From: Oscillospiraceae bacterium
GTDB taxonomy: Bacteria > Bacillota > Clostridia > Oscillospirales > Oscillospiraceae
Assembly (NCBI GenBank): GCA_017415425.1
Contig: JAFQGT010000019.1
Span: 62,001 to 126,000 of the forward strand
DNA: 64,000 nucleotides
Direction of reading: 5' to 3'
Below the pieces are notes generated by a model. The model saw nothing but the letters and a program-made list of their open reading frames with translations, was not told the DNA's origin and made no database searches. Position numbers and translations under genes: made by a program. This document shows positions 1 to 6,286 of this stretch, one piece after another (positions within the stretch are counted from its first letter, which is position 1; every line of letters begins with the position of its first letter).

Positions 1-529
1 TGCCAATGGGGCAGTGGATGATGTTGGTCTTGTCCAGACGGTACTCAACCTTACCTGCCTTGATTTCCTGAACAGCGGAACCAACGTTGGGGGTAACGGT
101 ACCGGCCTTGGGAGAGGGCATCAGACCCTTGGGACCCAGAACCTTACCCAGACGGCCAACCAGACCCATCATATCGGGGGAAGCAACGACAACGTCAAAT
201 TCAAACCAGTTCTCCTTGGTGATTTTCTCAACCAGCTCCATACCGCCAACATAGTCAGCGCCTGCAGCCTGAGCTTCTTCAACCTTTGCGTCCTTTGCGA
301 ACACCAGAACCCGACGGGTCTTACCGGTGCCGTTGGGCAGGACGACGGCGCCACGAACCTGCTGGTCTGCGTGACGGGAGTCAACACCCAACTTAATATG
401 CAGCTCGACGGTCTCGTCGAACTTTGCGGAAGCTCCCTTCACAACCAGATCCAGGGCTTCGCTGGGATCATACTGAACAGAGCGGTCAATCAGCTTGGCG
501 CTCTCCTGATACTTTTTGCCTCTAAACAC
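1..529 (-). CDS. rplA: 50S ribosomal protein L1, partial at the window edge
   Basis: L1 forms the mobile stalk at the ribosomal E site and represses its own operon by binding mRNA. The reading frame opens at a GTG at 529, preceded by AGGAGG and an 8-nt spacer, and begins [15 protein letters not shown]. About 176 residues are visible, including [20 protein letters not shown] and the segment [19 protein letters not shown] typical of L1. The family is about 230 residues, so the last quarter lies beyond base 1. It follows rplK in the usual rplK-rplA order. A GTGGGAGG/CCAC hairpin at 549-574, just upstream, resembles an L1 binding site. I am very sure of the identity. Confidence 0.97.
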   Translation of the reverse strand, partial: MFRGKKYQESAKLIDRSVQYDPSEALDLVVKGASAKFDETVELHIKLGVDSRHADQQVRGAVVLPNGTGKTRRVLVFAKDAKVEEAQAAGADYVGGMELVEKITKENWFEFDVVVASPDMMGLVGRLGKVLGPKGLMPSPKAGTVTPNVGSAVQEIKAGKVEYRLDKTNIIHCPIG

Positions 530-548
530 TTGTTATATCCTCCTTATA

Positions 549-574
549 GTGGTGATGCGGAAAAATCCTCCCAC
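549..574 (-). promoter_or_regulatory. Putative L1-binding hairpin upstream of rplA
   Basis: On the minus strand the RNA reads GUGGGAGG, then a short U-rich loop closed by GG/CC, then GCAUCACCAC. GUGG pairs with CCAC around an asymmetric GA/CAUCA internal loop. The GUGGGAGG and ACCAC strands are those I recall for the L1 site in helices 76-77 of 23S rRNA. It ends about 20 nt before the rplA start, where bound L1 could block translation. The element before rplK uses the same two strands. Confidence 0.55.
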
Positions 575-609
575 ATTACCGAGCCAAATATTTGCTCGGA
601 CAGTTAAAA

Positions 610-1035
610 TCAATCAACAACGGTAACGCCCATGGAGCGGCAAGTGCCGGCAACCTGGGTCTCAGCAGCCTCGAGAGAGTTGACGTTCAGATCGGGCAGC
701 TTGGTCTTGGCGATCTCAGTGATCTGAGCCTTGGTGATGGTGCCAACCTTCTGCTTGTTGGGAACGCCGGAACCCTTCTCCAAACCGATTGCCTTCATGA
801 CCAGCAGGGGAGTCGGAGGGGTCTTGGTGATAAAGGTGAAGCTGCGGTCAGCGTAAACGGTGATCACAACAGGGATCTTGTAGCCTTCCATAGCCTGGGT
901 ACGGGCGTTGAATTCCTTAATGAATGCAGCGATGTTAACGCCGTGCTGACCCAGAGCGGGACCTACAGGGGGGGATGCGGTAGCCTTAGCGGCGTTAATC
1001 TGAAGTTTGATAATGCCAGTGACTTTCTGTGCCAT
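610..1035 (-). CDS. rplK: 50S ribosomal protein L11
   Basis: L11 is part of the GTPase-associated centre with 23S rRNA and is needed for stringent-response sensing by RelA-type enzymes. The 141-residue product starts [20 protein letters not shown] and contains the proline-rich [15 protein letters not shown] linker and the C-terminal rRNA-binding domain ending [12 protein letters not shown]. The ATG at 1035 has AGGAGG 8 nt upstream. A GTG three codons earlier lies too close to that site to be used. It sits between nusG and rplA as in most bacteria, and its leader carries a second L1-like binding structure. Confidence 0.97.
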   Translation of the reverse strand: MAQKVTGIIKLQINAAKATASPPVGPALGQHGVNIAAFIKEFNARTQAMEGYKIPVVITVYADRSFTFITKTPPTPLLVMKAIGLEKGSGVPNKQKVGTITKAQITEIAKTKLPDLNVNSLEAAETQVAGTCRSMGVTVVD

Positions 1036-1058
1036 AATAAGCACCTCCTGAATAAAAT

Positions 1059-1110
1059 GTGGTAATGATGCGCTTTGCGCATTTTTTGCGGGGCTTTATG
1101 CCCCTCCCAC
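1059..1110 (-). promoter_or_regulatory. Putative L1 autoregulatory leader (three-way junction) before rplK
   Basis: The minus-strand RNA begins GUGGGAGG (1110-1103) and ends AUUACCAC (1066-1059), which close a GUGG/CCAC stem. Inside are two perfect hairpins, GGGGC-CAUAAAG-type (1090-1104) and AUGCGC-AAA-GCGCAU (1068-1082). A closing stem plus two hairpins mimics the helix 76/77/78 junction of 23S rRNA, the normal L1 target, where I recall the strands GGUGGGAGG and UACCACC. The element ends just before the rplK ribosome site at 1044-1050. Feedback repression of rplK-rplA by L1 is known in other bacteria. Its operation here is inferred. Confidence 0.6.
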
Positions 1111-1115
1111 GTTCC

Positions 1116-1132
1116 GACCGAAATTTTCGGTC
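1116..1132 (-). other. Hairpin between nusG and rplK
   Basis: GACCGAAA/TTTCGGTC is a perfect 8-bp inverted repeat immediately downstream of nusG. No T run follows on the minus strand, so it is not an intrinsic terminator. It may be an RNA processing or stability element separating nusG from the ribosomal protein part of the transcript. Confidence 0.4.
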
Positions 1133-1139
1133 CGATGCG

Positions 1140-1670
1140 TTATTGGGATATGACCTCCACCTGATCGAGTTCAAACTCGACGGGAGTTTCCCGGCCAAAC
1201 ATAGAAACAATCACGCTGACCGAGTTCTTTTCGACCTCCAGACTTTCCACCACACCGGTGAAGGAACTAAGAGGACCGTCAAGGATGCGGACGGTATCGC
1301 CAACGGCATAGTTGACAATGATTTCCCGCTTCTCAACGCCCATCTCATAGACCTCATCATCGGTCAGAGGGAAGGGGTCGTTTCCGGATGCACCTACGAA
1401 ACCGGCAACACCACGGACATTTCTGATAACGTGCCAGGTGTCGTCGGAGTACACCATCTTAACAAATACATAGCCGGGATACAGCTTACGGTCATAGGTC
1501 TTGCTGACACCGGAATCTGTGATCTCGGTAACGGTTTCCAAGGGGATGGAAACGGTCAGAATTTGATCTTGCAGCTGACGGCTTTGCACAGTTTTTTCGA
1601 TAGTGGCTTTTACGGTGTTTTCATAACCGGAATAGGTATGGACAACATACCATTTTGCAGCATCTGCCAT
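1140..1670 (-). CDS. nusG: Transcription termination/antitermination factor NusG
   Basis: NusG binds the RNA polymerase clamp, modulating pausing and coupling transcription to translation. The 176-residue protein has the N-terminal NGN domain (about residues 5-105, starting KWYVVHTYSGYEN with the LYPGYVFV strand). A C-terminal KOW domain follows (about 122-176, VGDTVRILDGPLSSFTG). AAGGAG lies 7 nt before the ATG. The gene is 11 bp downstream of secE, the standard arrangement. Nothing unusual is visible. Confidence 0.97.
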   Translation of the reverse strand: MADAAKWYVVHTYSGYENTVKATIEKTVQSRQLQDQILTVSIPLETVTEITDSGVSKTYDRKLYPGYVFVKMVYSDDTWHVIRNVRGVAGFVGASGNDPFPLTDDEVYEMGVEKREIIVNYAVGDTVRILDGPLSSFTGVVESLEVEKNSVSVIVSMFGRETPVEFELDQVEVISQ

Positions 1671-1681
1671 AACTCGTCTCC

Positions 1682-1912
1682 TTAATGGAAGGCCTTGATC
1701 AGATTATCAATGCCGAAACGAGCTACGAAGTCAAACAACCAGATAAAAACGCCCACGACGATTACACACGCCAGAACGATCAGGGTGTTCTTCAGTACCT
1801 GCTTGGGAGTGGACCAGACGACCTTCTTCAGTTCACTGCGAAGCTCACGGAAGTATCTGCAGATCCGGCCCCAGGTTCTTGCGAACCAGTTTTCCTTTTT
1901 AACATCTGCCAT
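1682..1912 (-). CDS. secE: Preprotein translocase subunit SecE
   Basis: SecE clamps the SecY channel in the cytoplasmic membrane. The 76-residue protein is the short, single-span form usual in Gram-positives: an amphipathic basic helix (ARTWGRICRYFRELRSELKKV), the conserved VWSTPKQVLKNT hinge, and one membrane helix at about residues 43-64. AAGGAG is 9 nt upstream of the ATG. It lies between rpmG and nusG. Confidence 0.96.
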   Translation of the reverse strand: MADVKKENWFARTWGRICRYFRELRSELKKVVWSTPKQVLKNTLIVLACVIVVGVFIWLFDFVARFGIDNLIKAFH

Positions 1913-1925
1913 TTTCGTGATCTCC

Positions 1926-2075
1926 TTACTTGGTCTCGTTGTGAGTGGTGTGCTTTCTGCAGAATCTGCAGTACTTCTTCATTTCGAGACGATCGGGGTC
2001 ATTCTTCTTGTTCTTCATTGTGTTGTAGTTTCTCTGCTTGCACTCGGAGCATCTCAAAGTGACTTTCACGCGCAT
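1926..2075 (-). CDS. rpmG: 50S ribosomal protein L33
   Basis: This 49-codon gene begins [20 protein letters not shown] and ends [10 protein letters not shown]. It is the zinc-ribbon (C+) form of L33, with cysteine pairs at 9/12 and 36/39. AGGAGG lies 8 nt upstream of the ATG. As the first gene after a strong promoter at 2208-2236 it opens the rpmG-secE-nusG-rplK-rplA transcript. The zinc-containing type of L33 is typically replaced by a cysteine-free paralogue in zinc starvation; no such paralogue is in view. Confidence 0.95.
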   Translation of the reverse strand: MRVKVTLRCSECKQRNYNTMKNKKNDPDRLEMKKYCRFCRKHTTHNETK

Positions 2076-2207
2076 AACGGCACCTCCTTAAAATTGCCTC
2101 CCTGTATTACCCCGGCTAGAGAAAATTTAGGAAGCGGCAAACTACAAAATAGCCGCTCCGGGGCTGAAAAAGGCGCACAAAAAAAGCCCTTTTTCACAGG
2201 TAGAACC

Positions 2208-2236
2208 ATTCTAGCACAGGGGGGTGTAAAAGTCAA
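2208..2236 (-). promoter_or_regulatory. Strong SigA promoter for rpmG-secE-nusG-rplK-rplA
   Basis: On the minus strand TTGACT (2236-2231) and TAGAAT (2213-2208) are separated by exactly 17 nt, a near-consensus vegetative promoter. Transcription would start near 2201, leaving a leader of about 125 nt before rpmG. That leader can form a GAAAAAGG/CCTTTTTC-type stem at about 2165-2196. I see no gene in it. Confidence 0.8.
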
Positions 2237-2270
2237 CAAATTTTTTCTTTATTTTTTGGGAATTTTGCTG

Positions 2271-2276
2271 TATAAT
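2271..2276 (+). promoter_or_regulatory. Probable -10 element for ruvX
   Basis: A perfect TATAAT lies 36 nt before the ruvX start. The matching -35 region is T-rich and poor, so the promoter is probably modest. It is divergent from the ribosomal-cluster promoter about 40 bp away. Confidence 0.5.
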
Positions 2277-2311
2277 GGGGGCAATTACAAAACCTAAGGA
2301 GATATTACAGA

Positions 2312-2728
2312 ATGAAGCGAGTGATGGGCGTTGATTACGGTGACGCGCGGACGGGAATTGCAGTCTCCGATCTGCTATGCAGCATCGTGGGAACCACAAC
2401 AGTGATCCACAGCCGGAATATGGAAAAGACCCTGACACAGGTCTGTGGTCTGGTCAGGGACAGTGATATTGGAGAAATCGTGGTGGGTCTGCCCAAGAAT
2501 ATGGACGGGACGGAAGGTGTCCGCGCAGAACTGTGCCGAGAGTTTGCTGCAAAACTGGAGGAACGGACGGGACTCCCTGTAAAGATGTGGGATGAGCGGC
2601 GTACTACTGTAGAAGCTCACAATATTCTCTCTGCCCATAATTACCACGGCAAAAAGAGAAAAGACACGGTAGATGCGGTGGCAGCTTCCTTGATACTGGA
2701 AGGTTACTTGGCTTTTCGGGGACGGTAG
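2312..2728 (+). CDS. ruvX: RuvX/YqgF-family nuclease (16S rRNA processing, Holliday junction resolvase fold)
   Basis: YqgF proteins have an RNase H-like fold. They act in 5' maturation of 16S rRNA and are also named putative Holliday junction resolvases. The 138-residue product shows the first acidic strand MGVDYGDARTGIAVSD, the strand IVVGLPKNMDGTEG, the WDERRTTVEA motif and the last acidic motif KDTVDAVAASLIL, so the catalytic acidic residues are present. AAGGAG precedes the ATG. In many Bacillota it lies beside a DUF1292 gene; here that gene is 3 kb away on the other strand. Its 3' end overlaps the convergent exporter gene by 25 bp. Confidence 0.92.
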   Translation: MKRVMGVDYGDARTGIAVSDLLCSIVGTTTVIHSRNMEKTLTQVCGLVRDSDIGEIVVGLPKNMDGTEGVRAELCREFAAKLEERTGLPVKMWDERRTTVEAHNILSAHNYHGKKRKDTVDAVAASLILEGYLAFRGR

Positions 2729-3072
2729 AACAGTTCTCGAAAACCGGTTATGATTAAAAGAGCGCCAAAAAATTTCTTTAAGAGTTGCGTATCCAGATAT
2801 TGCCCTATAATGGAGCCGATGGCTGCAAAAATCAATCCAGCCAGGATTGGTTTTTGTAGCTTTTTTACTTGCAAAATACCTTGCGTGCGACGAAACCAAG
2901 AGGATATCAGGGCAGACGGCAGAAAAAATAGCAAATTGACAGTGCGGGCAGATTCATAGGGCATATCCACAATCAAGGTTAGCCATAACATCAGCAAGCT
3001 GCCGCCGCCAACACCCAGTCCGGCAAGAAAACCCAGAATCGTTGCAACGGGAAAAGCAAACCATTCTAACAC
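2704..3072 (-). CDS. TauE/SafE-family exporter, second half-size subunit
   Basis: TauE/SafE permeases export sulfur-containing or organic anions. This 122-residue product carries one family repeat: GFLAGLGVGGGSLLMLWLTL, then PYESARTVNLLFFLPSALIS, then a second pair of membrane helices ending GFRELFYRPRKAK, about four helices in all. I place the start at the GTG at 3072, which overlaps the stop of the preceding half-gene by 7 bp and has GGGAGG upstream. An ATG at 3093 is the alternative. With its neighbour it makes up one normal-length (about 240-residue) permease, so the two probably form a heterodimer. The substrate cannot be read from the sequence. Confidence 0.8.
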   Translation of the reverse strand: MLEWFAFPVATILGFLAGLGVGGGSLLMLWLTLIVDMPYESARTVNLLFFLPSALISSWFRRTQGILQVKKLQKPILAGLIFAAIGSIIGQYLDTQLLKKFFGALLIITGFRELFYRPRKAK

Positions 3073-3416
3073 AGGTATCGAATCCCTCCCCATAAAACAA
3101 TAATACCCAGAATCCGATGGAGCCATACTGTGGGGATATGTCGTCCCAAAATACCGGAAAGTAAACCACCAGCAATGCTACCCAGCAGATAGGGAAGAAT
3201 CTGTCCAAAGGTAAGTGTCCAATCTGCTGTGAGCAATAGAGTGATGATACAGATTGGCAGTATGATTGCAACAGATGCAGGAAACACTTCTCGCTCCTGA
3301 AGTTTGCCAGAGTAGGTCAGCAGCGGAACCAAGACCATACCGCCACCGGCTCCGAGAAGTCCGTTGACAGCGCCGGCAACAACGCCGGCAATCAGTAACA
3401 CTGTGGAGTTATCCAT
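3066..3416 (-). CDS. TauE/SafE-family exporter, first half-size subunit
   Basis: This 116-residue membrane protein starts MDNSTVLLIAGVVAGAVNGLLGAGGGMVLVPLL, with the glycine-rich repeat motif of the TauE/SafE family, and has about four membrane helices. The ATG at 3416 has GGGAGG 7 nt upstream. It is translationally coupled to the second half (7-bp overlap). A full-length family member contains two such repeats in one chain, so here the two repeats are separate genes. An extended -10 (TGGTATAAA) at about 3455-3463 on the minus strand could start the pair. Confidence 0.82.
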   Translation of the reverse strand: MDNSTVLLIAGVVAGAVNGLLGAGGGMVLVPLLTYSGKLQEREVFPASVAIILPICIITLLLTADWTLTFGQILPYLLGSIAGGLLSGILGRHIPTVWLHRILGIIVLWGGIRYLC

Positions 3417-3468
3417 ATATCCGCCTCCCGGGCATAGAATTCCCCGGAGTTGTAATTTTATACCAAAA

Positions 3469-3493
3469 AGGAGCACCGCAGTGCGGTGCTCCT
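3469..3493 (-). terminator. Intrinsic terminator after the parvulin foldase gene
   Basis: AGGAGCACC/GGTGCTCCT closes a 7-nt loop and is followed on the minus strand by TTTTTGG. It lies 14 bp past the foldase stop codon and separates that gene from the exporter pair. Confidence 0.8.
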
Positions 3494-3506
3494 AAATGTG
3501 TATAGA

Positions 3507-5171
3507 TCAATTAGAACCCAGAACCAAGCTGGTTTCGATGCGGGACAGGTCGCCTCTGGTGATGGAGGAAGCTTCCACAATACCATTGTACCAATTGTCC
3601 ATAGCTTCGTTAATAAGATCCTGCTTGATCAGATAGTCACGGTAGGTCATCTCATCATCGCCCACATAGAACATAATGTGGTAACCGTAGGGACTTTCAA
3701 CCACACCGGTATCGCCTTCCTTACGGGTATCATCGATGGCCCAGTTCCGGAAGTTCTCTACATAGTTGGAAGCCTTGTGGATATCCTCGTACAGACCGCC
3801 ATTCTTTGCAGAGCCTTCATCGTCGGAGTGCTCCTTCACCAGTGCGATGAAAGAATCCACATTTGCGTCGCCATCCTTCCAGGTTTGCAACAGTTTTTCG
3901 GCTTCTTCCTTAGCCTTAGCCTTCTCTTCGTCGGAGTAGACGGTATTGCCATCCTCGTCCTTAGTGCCGCCTTCGAAGGCAACCAGTAGGTGACGGACAT
4001 CGGCCAGGTGACGCATACTGTCATCGCGGCCCAGGTATACCAGAACATAATAGCCGTTGATGGTCTCAATCTTGTTGTTATTGGCATCGGTGTTGGTGGT
4101 CTTGTGCTCAACAACAGTGATGTCGTTTTCCTTGCGGTCTTCGTCAGCCAGCCAATCGCGGTAGACTTCAGAAATCTTGGTGTACTGGGTATCCAGCATC
4201 TGGTTGCTGGCGGCGTCTTCCTTCTCGGCGTTGATTTCCAGCGCCTTGATAGCCTTATCCAACTCTACCAAATTTTCGCTCTTGCCCAGCTCCTCAGCGA
4301 TTTCCTTTGCCTTTACGATACTTGCAGCAATTTCGGCATCGGTGTAGGTGGTGTTGCCGTCTTCACCCTTGGTGCCACCCTCGCGGTAGGAGACAGCGTT
4401 CACATAGTATACAGCAAAGTCAAAGAAACTATAGTTCAGTTCCTTACCTTCTTCGTACTCGCGAATGTCTGTATCGGTAAATTCCAGATTTGCTTCGTGC
4501 TGGTTATAGTAGGCGCTGGCGATGGTAGCGATTCTGGTGTACTCCTGATAGGATTCCAGATCGCAGCCGTAGCCGTACATAGCCTTCAGATAATCGTTAA
4601 CAGAGGTATAGCCGTAGAGCTGTGCATACAGGGTCATCATCTGTTTGTTGTAGTCCAGCTCAGACTGCTGTTCCTCAGAGAGCTCAAAGTTATCTGCCAT
4701 AGCCAGATCATAGAACGCGTAGTCTACCTTAGCCTTTTCCAGGGCACTGTCCAGGAAATAATCAGCCCAGGTTTTATTGTTTTCGGAATCGTAGGTCTGC
4801 TCATCCAGAGGCTTGGTAACATCCAGACCCATTAACTGTGTGTACAAACTAAAACTGTCACCATAAGAAGATTTCCAATTGCTTACAGTGTTGTTGACCA
4901 CATCTTTATAATAGTAGTTCATTTGGACACTGTTGATCTTGTGCTCGCCTGTGGTGGCAGCAATGGTGCTTTTATCAATAATACCGGTGTTGTTCACAAT
5001 ATTGATGCTCATAACAACCGCGGCAACCAAAACCATAACAGCAAGGATCGCAACAAATACGATGGTAGTGATCTTCAGTTTCTTGGCTTCAGTTTTTTCT
5101 TTCAGCTGCTTCTCAGTCATTGCAGCTAATTTCTCCGCCTTGCGGAGTTTTTTCTTGTCGGATGCGCTCAT
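3507..5171 (-). CDS. Membrane-anchored parvulin-type (PpiC) peptidyl-prolyl isomerase, PrsA/SurA-like
   Basis: Probable extracytoplasmic foldase that isomerises Xaa-Pro bonds in secreted proteins. The 554-residue protein has a charged cytoplasmic N terminus, one membrane helix at about residues 33-56 and a SurA-N-like helical region. A PpiC domain follows near residues 385-510, with LADVRHLLVAFEGG, AKNGGLYEDI and ESPYGYHIMFYVG. There is no lipobox, unlike PrsA. A second GGTK-EDGNT-Y-D segment near residues 265-285 repeats the sequence inside the PpiC domain, suggesting an additional degenerate parvulin module. The ATG at 5171 has GAGAGGAA upstream. In-frame starts further up coincide with or precede the predicted transcription start near 5231, so they are unlikely. 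Confidence 0.85.
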   Translation of the reverse strand: MSASDKKKLRKAEKLAAMTEKQLKEKTEAKKLKITTIVFVAILAVMVLVAAVVMSINIVNNTGIIDKSTIAATTGEHKINSVQMNYYYKDVVNNTVSNWKSSYGDSFSLYTQLMGLDVTKPLDEQTYDSENNKTWADYFLDSALEKAKVDYAFYDLAMADNFELSEEQQSELDYNKQMMTLYAQLYGYTSVNDYLKAMYGYGCDLESYQEYTRIATIASAYYNQHEANLEFTDTDIREYEEGKELNYSFFDFAVYYVNAVSYREGGTKGEDGNTTYTDAEIAASIVKAKEIAEELGKSENLVELDKAIKALEINAEKEDAASNQMLDTQYTKISEVYRDWLADEDRKENDITVVEHKTTNTDANNNKIETINGYYVLVYLGRDDSMRHLADVRHLLVAFEGGTKDEDGNTVYSDEEKAKAKEEAEKLLQTWKDGDANVDSFIALVKEHSDDEGSAKNGGLYEDIHKASNYVENFRNWAIDDTRKEGDTGVVESPYGYHIMFYVGDDEMTYRDYLIKQDLINEAMDNWYNGIVEASSITRGDLSRIETSLVLGSN

Positions 5172-5237
5172 ATAATCAATTCCTCTCATTGTCCGATTGG
5201 TATACTTATTCGCCATCTTCGGCGCATAGTCCACAGT

Positions 5238-5266
5238 ATTATAACGCATATTTTCTCCAGTTGCAA
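5238..5266 (-). promoter_or_regulatory. SigA promoter for the parvulin foldase gene
   Basis: On the minus strand TTGCAA (5266-5261) and TATAAT (5243-5238) are 17 nt apart, giving a start near 5231 and a 60-nt leader. This supports choosing the ATG at 5171 over the upstream in-frame codon at 5249. Confidence 0.75.
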
Positions 5267-5344
5267 GGAAATTCTTTCATTTTAGGCAAGAAAAAGAAAA
5301 AAGCATAAAAAACTTTTTGTAAATTGTGGTTGAAATGGCTCAAA

Positions 5345-5530
5345 ATAATGAAAATGGGCATAGGGATTTGACTCCCTATGCCCGCACCCGCTTTGGCCGT
5401 ATGCATCCGATTATGACCTGCACCAATCGGCAGGTGGGTTGCCGCTCCCGACTTTAGCTGCTCCCAACGTCCGCCTGATGTCGAAGCATAGGCGGGAGGT
5501 CTGCAATCCAGCCGGGAAATCTAACATCCC
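5345..5530 (-). ncRNA. Candidate structured non-coding RNA with a pseudoknot, class not identified
   Basis: This 300-bp gap holds a compact RNA unit on the minus strand. Promoter-like TTGTGT and TATATT (5533-5561) precede it, and a strong hairpin, GGGCATAGGGA/TCCCTATGCCC (5356-5383), followed by ATTTTCATTATTTT ends it. Between them are a long imperfect hairpin (CCCG-GCUG-CUCC-CGCCU paired with AGGCG-GGAG-CAGC-CGGG, loop CUUCGA) and an H-type pseudoknot. In the pseudoknot ACCUGC pairs with GCAGGU while CCGAUU in the loop pairs with AAUCGG downstream. No open frame fits. The T-rich tail exists only on the minus strand. It could be a raiA-type or 6S-type RNA or something new; I cannot assign a family by eye. 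Confidence 0.6.
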
Positions 5531-5532
5531 TA

Positions 5533-5561
5533 AATATAAATGTGGGTCCAAAAGGACACAA
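5533..5561 (-). promoter_or_regulatory. Possible promoter of the non-coding RNA
   Basis: TTGTGT (5561-5556) and TATATT (5538-5533) on the minus strand with a 17-nt spacer would start RNA near 5527, at the GGGATG that begins the structured region. The -35 element is weak. Confidence 0.45.
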
Positions 5562-5585
5562 TTACGAACCAAGCAGGAATCTTTG

Positions 5586-5870
5586 TTAATTGTCTTCTTC
5601 GTCTTCTTCGTATAGCTGCTCCATAATCAATTCATATACAGTTTCCAGCTCGTTTTCATCCTCAATAGCGCACAATATGGGTTCTCCATCCTCTTCTTCG
5701 ACGGACTTAAGGATGCTTACTTCAACATCTTCATCTTCCTCTGTGCCGGCAAGGGTGACAGCTAAATATGTTGCACCGTTATGCTCCAGCGAGGTTAACA
5801 CTTCCAATTCAAATTCAGTACCGTCTTCGTCGACAATGGTAATGAAATCGGAACCGTAATGATCAGCCAT
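5586..5870 (-). CDS. DUF1292 family protein (YrzB-like)
   Basis: A 94-residue, very acidic protein starting MADHYGSDFITIVDEDGTEFELEVL and ending EQLYEEDEEDN. The family is widespread in Bacillota, often near ruvX and alaS, and has no settled function. GGAGG lies 8 nt upstream of the ATG at 5870. In-frame codons further up extend past the promoter and are unlikely. It is probably a cytosolic monocistronic gene with its own promoter at 5905-5933. Confidence 0.85.
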   Translation of the reverse strand: MADHYGSDFITIVDEDGTEFELEVLTSLEHNGATYLAVTLAGTEEDEDVEVSILKSVEEEDGEPILCAIEDENELETVYELIMEQLYEEDEEDN

Positions 5871-5904
5871 AAAAATACCTCCAATTGGATTTTCAGATAC
5901 ACTA

Positions 5905-5933
5905 ATTTTAACTGCTATTTTTATGAAAATCAA
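5905..5933 (-). promoter_or_regulatory. Promoter of the DUF1292 gene
   Basis: TTGATT (5933-5928) and TAAAAT (5910-5905) on the minus strand are 17 nt apart, about 35 nt before the start codon. Confidence 0.65.
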
Positions 5934-6172
5934 GAGGCTCGCCTTCGTCGTTTGCCACAAATCCGCAGGTGTAACTTTGGAGGATTCTCTACTTGACAAG
6001 TGTTTTCCATCTGTTAATTTCAGTATATCCGCATCCGCTCAAAATATGTATGTGCTTATATGGCTTTGGTCTTTTCTATAACGACTGGACAGAAAATAAA
6101 CGGAAAGTTTTAACCAAAACTGAAAAAAGGGCATAATAGCTGTGGTTCAAAGATAATTCACAAAAATAGTGC
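5934..6172. other. Intergenic region without recognised genes
   Basis: AT-rich divergent spacer between the DUF1292 gene and the PBP gene. A TTGACA hexamer occurs at about 5993 on the plus strand but has no convincing -10 partner. I see no small open frame with a ribosome site and no strong terminator. Confidence 0.5.
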
Positions 6173-6286
6173 TTTCGTTTTTCTGTTATTTATGTTATAA
6201 TGATAAGAACTATGGTATGCCCTCTTGGGGAATAGAGTTACGATGTGACTATTCGGGGACTTTGACCCGGCATTGGAGGTTATAAA
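6173..6286 (+). promoter_or_regulatory. Promoter and leader of the PBP gene
   Basis: TATAAT at 6196-6201 with a weak TTTCGT 17 nt upstream gives a leader of about 80 nt. The leader contains a GAATAG/CTATTC hairpin (about 6230-6255) and ends with GGAGG before the ATG at 6287. No terminator is visible, so any control would be at translation or RNA stability. Confidence 0.45.

Noticed and set aside
1059-1685. 208-codon plus-strand frame over nusG and the rplK leader
   Set aside because: Shadow of nusG, which is unmistakable on the other strand.
5172-5249. N-terminal extension of the parvulin gene to 5249
   Set aside because: It begins upstream of the predicted transcription start near 5231; the ATG at 5171 has a ribosome site and precedes the conserved basic tail and membrane helix.
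5356-5530. Plus-strand RNA resembling the Alu domain of SRP RNA (CTGCAATCC-like stretch)
   Set aside because: Only a short match; no GGAA-tetraloop domain with AGGAAGCAGC follows, and the T-rich terminator tail exists only for the minus strand.
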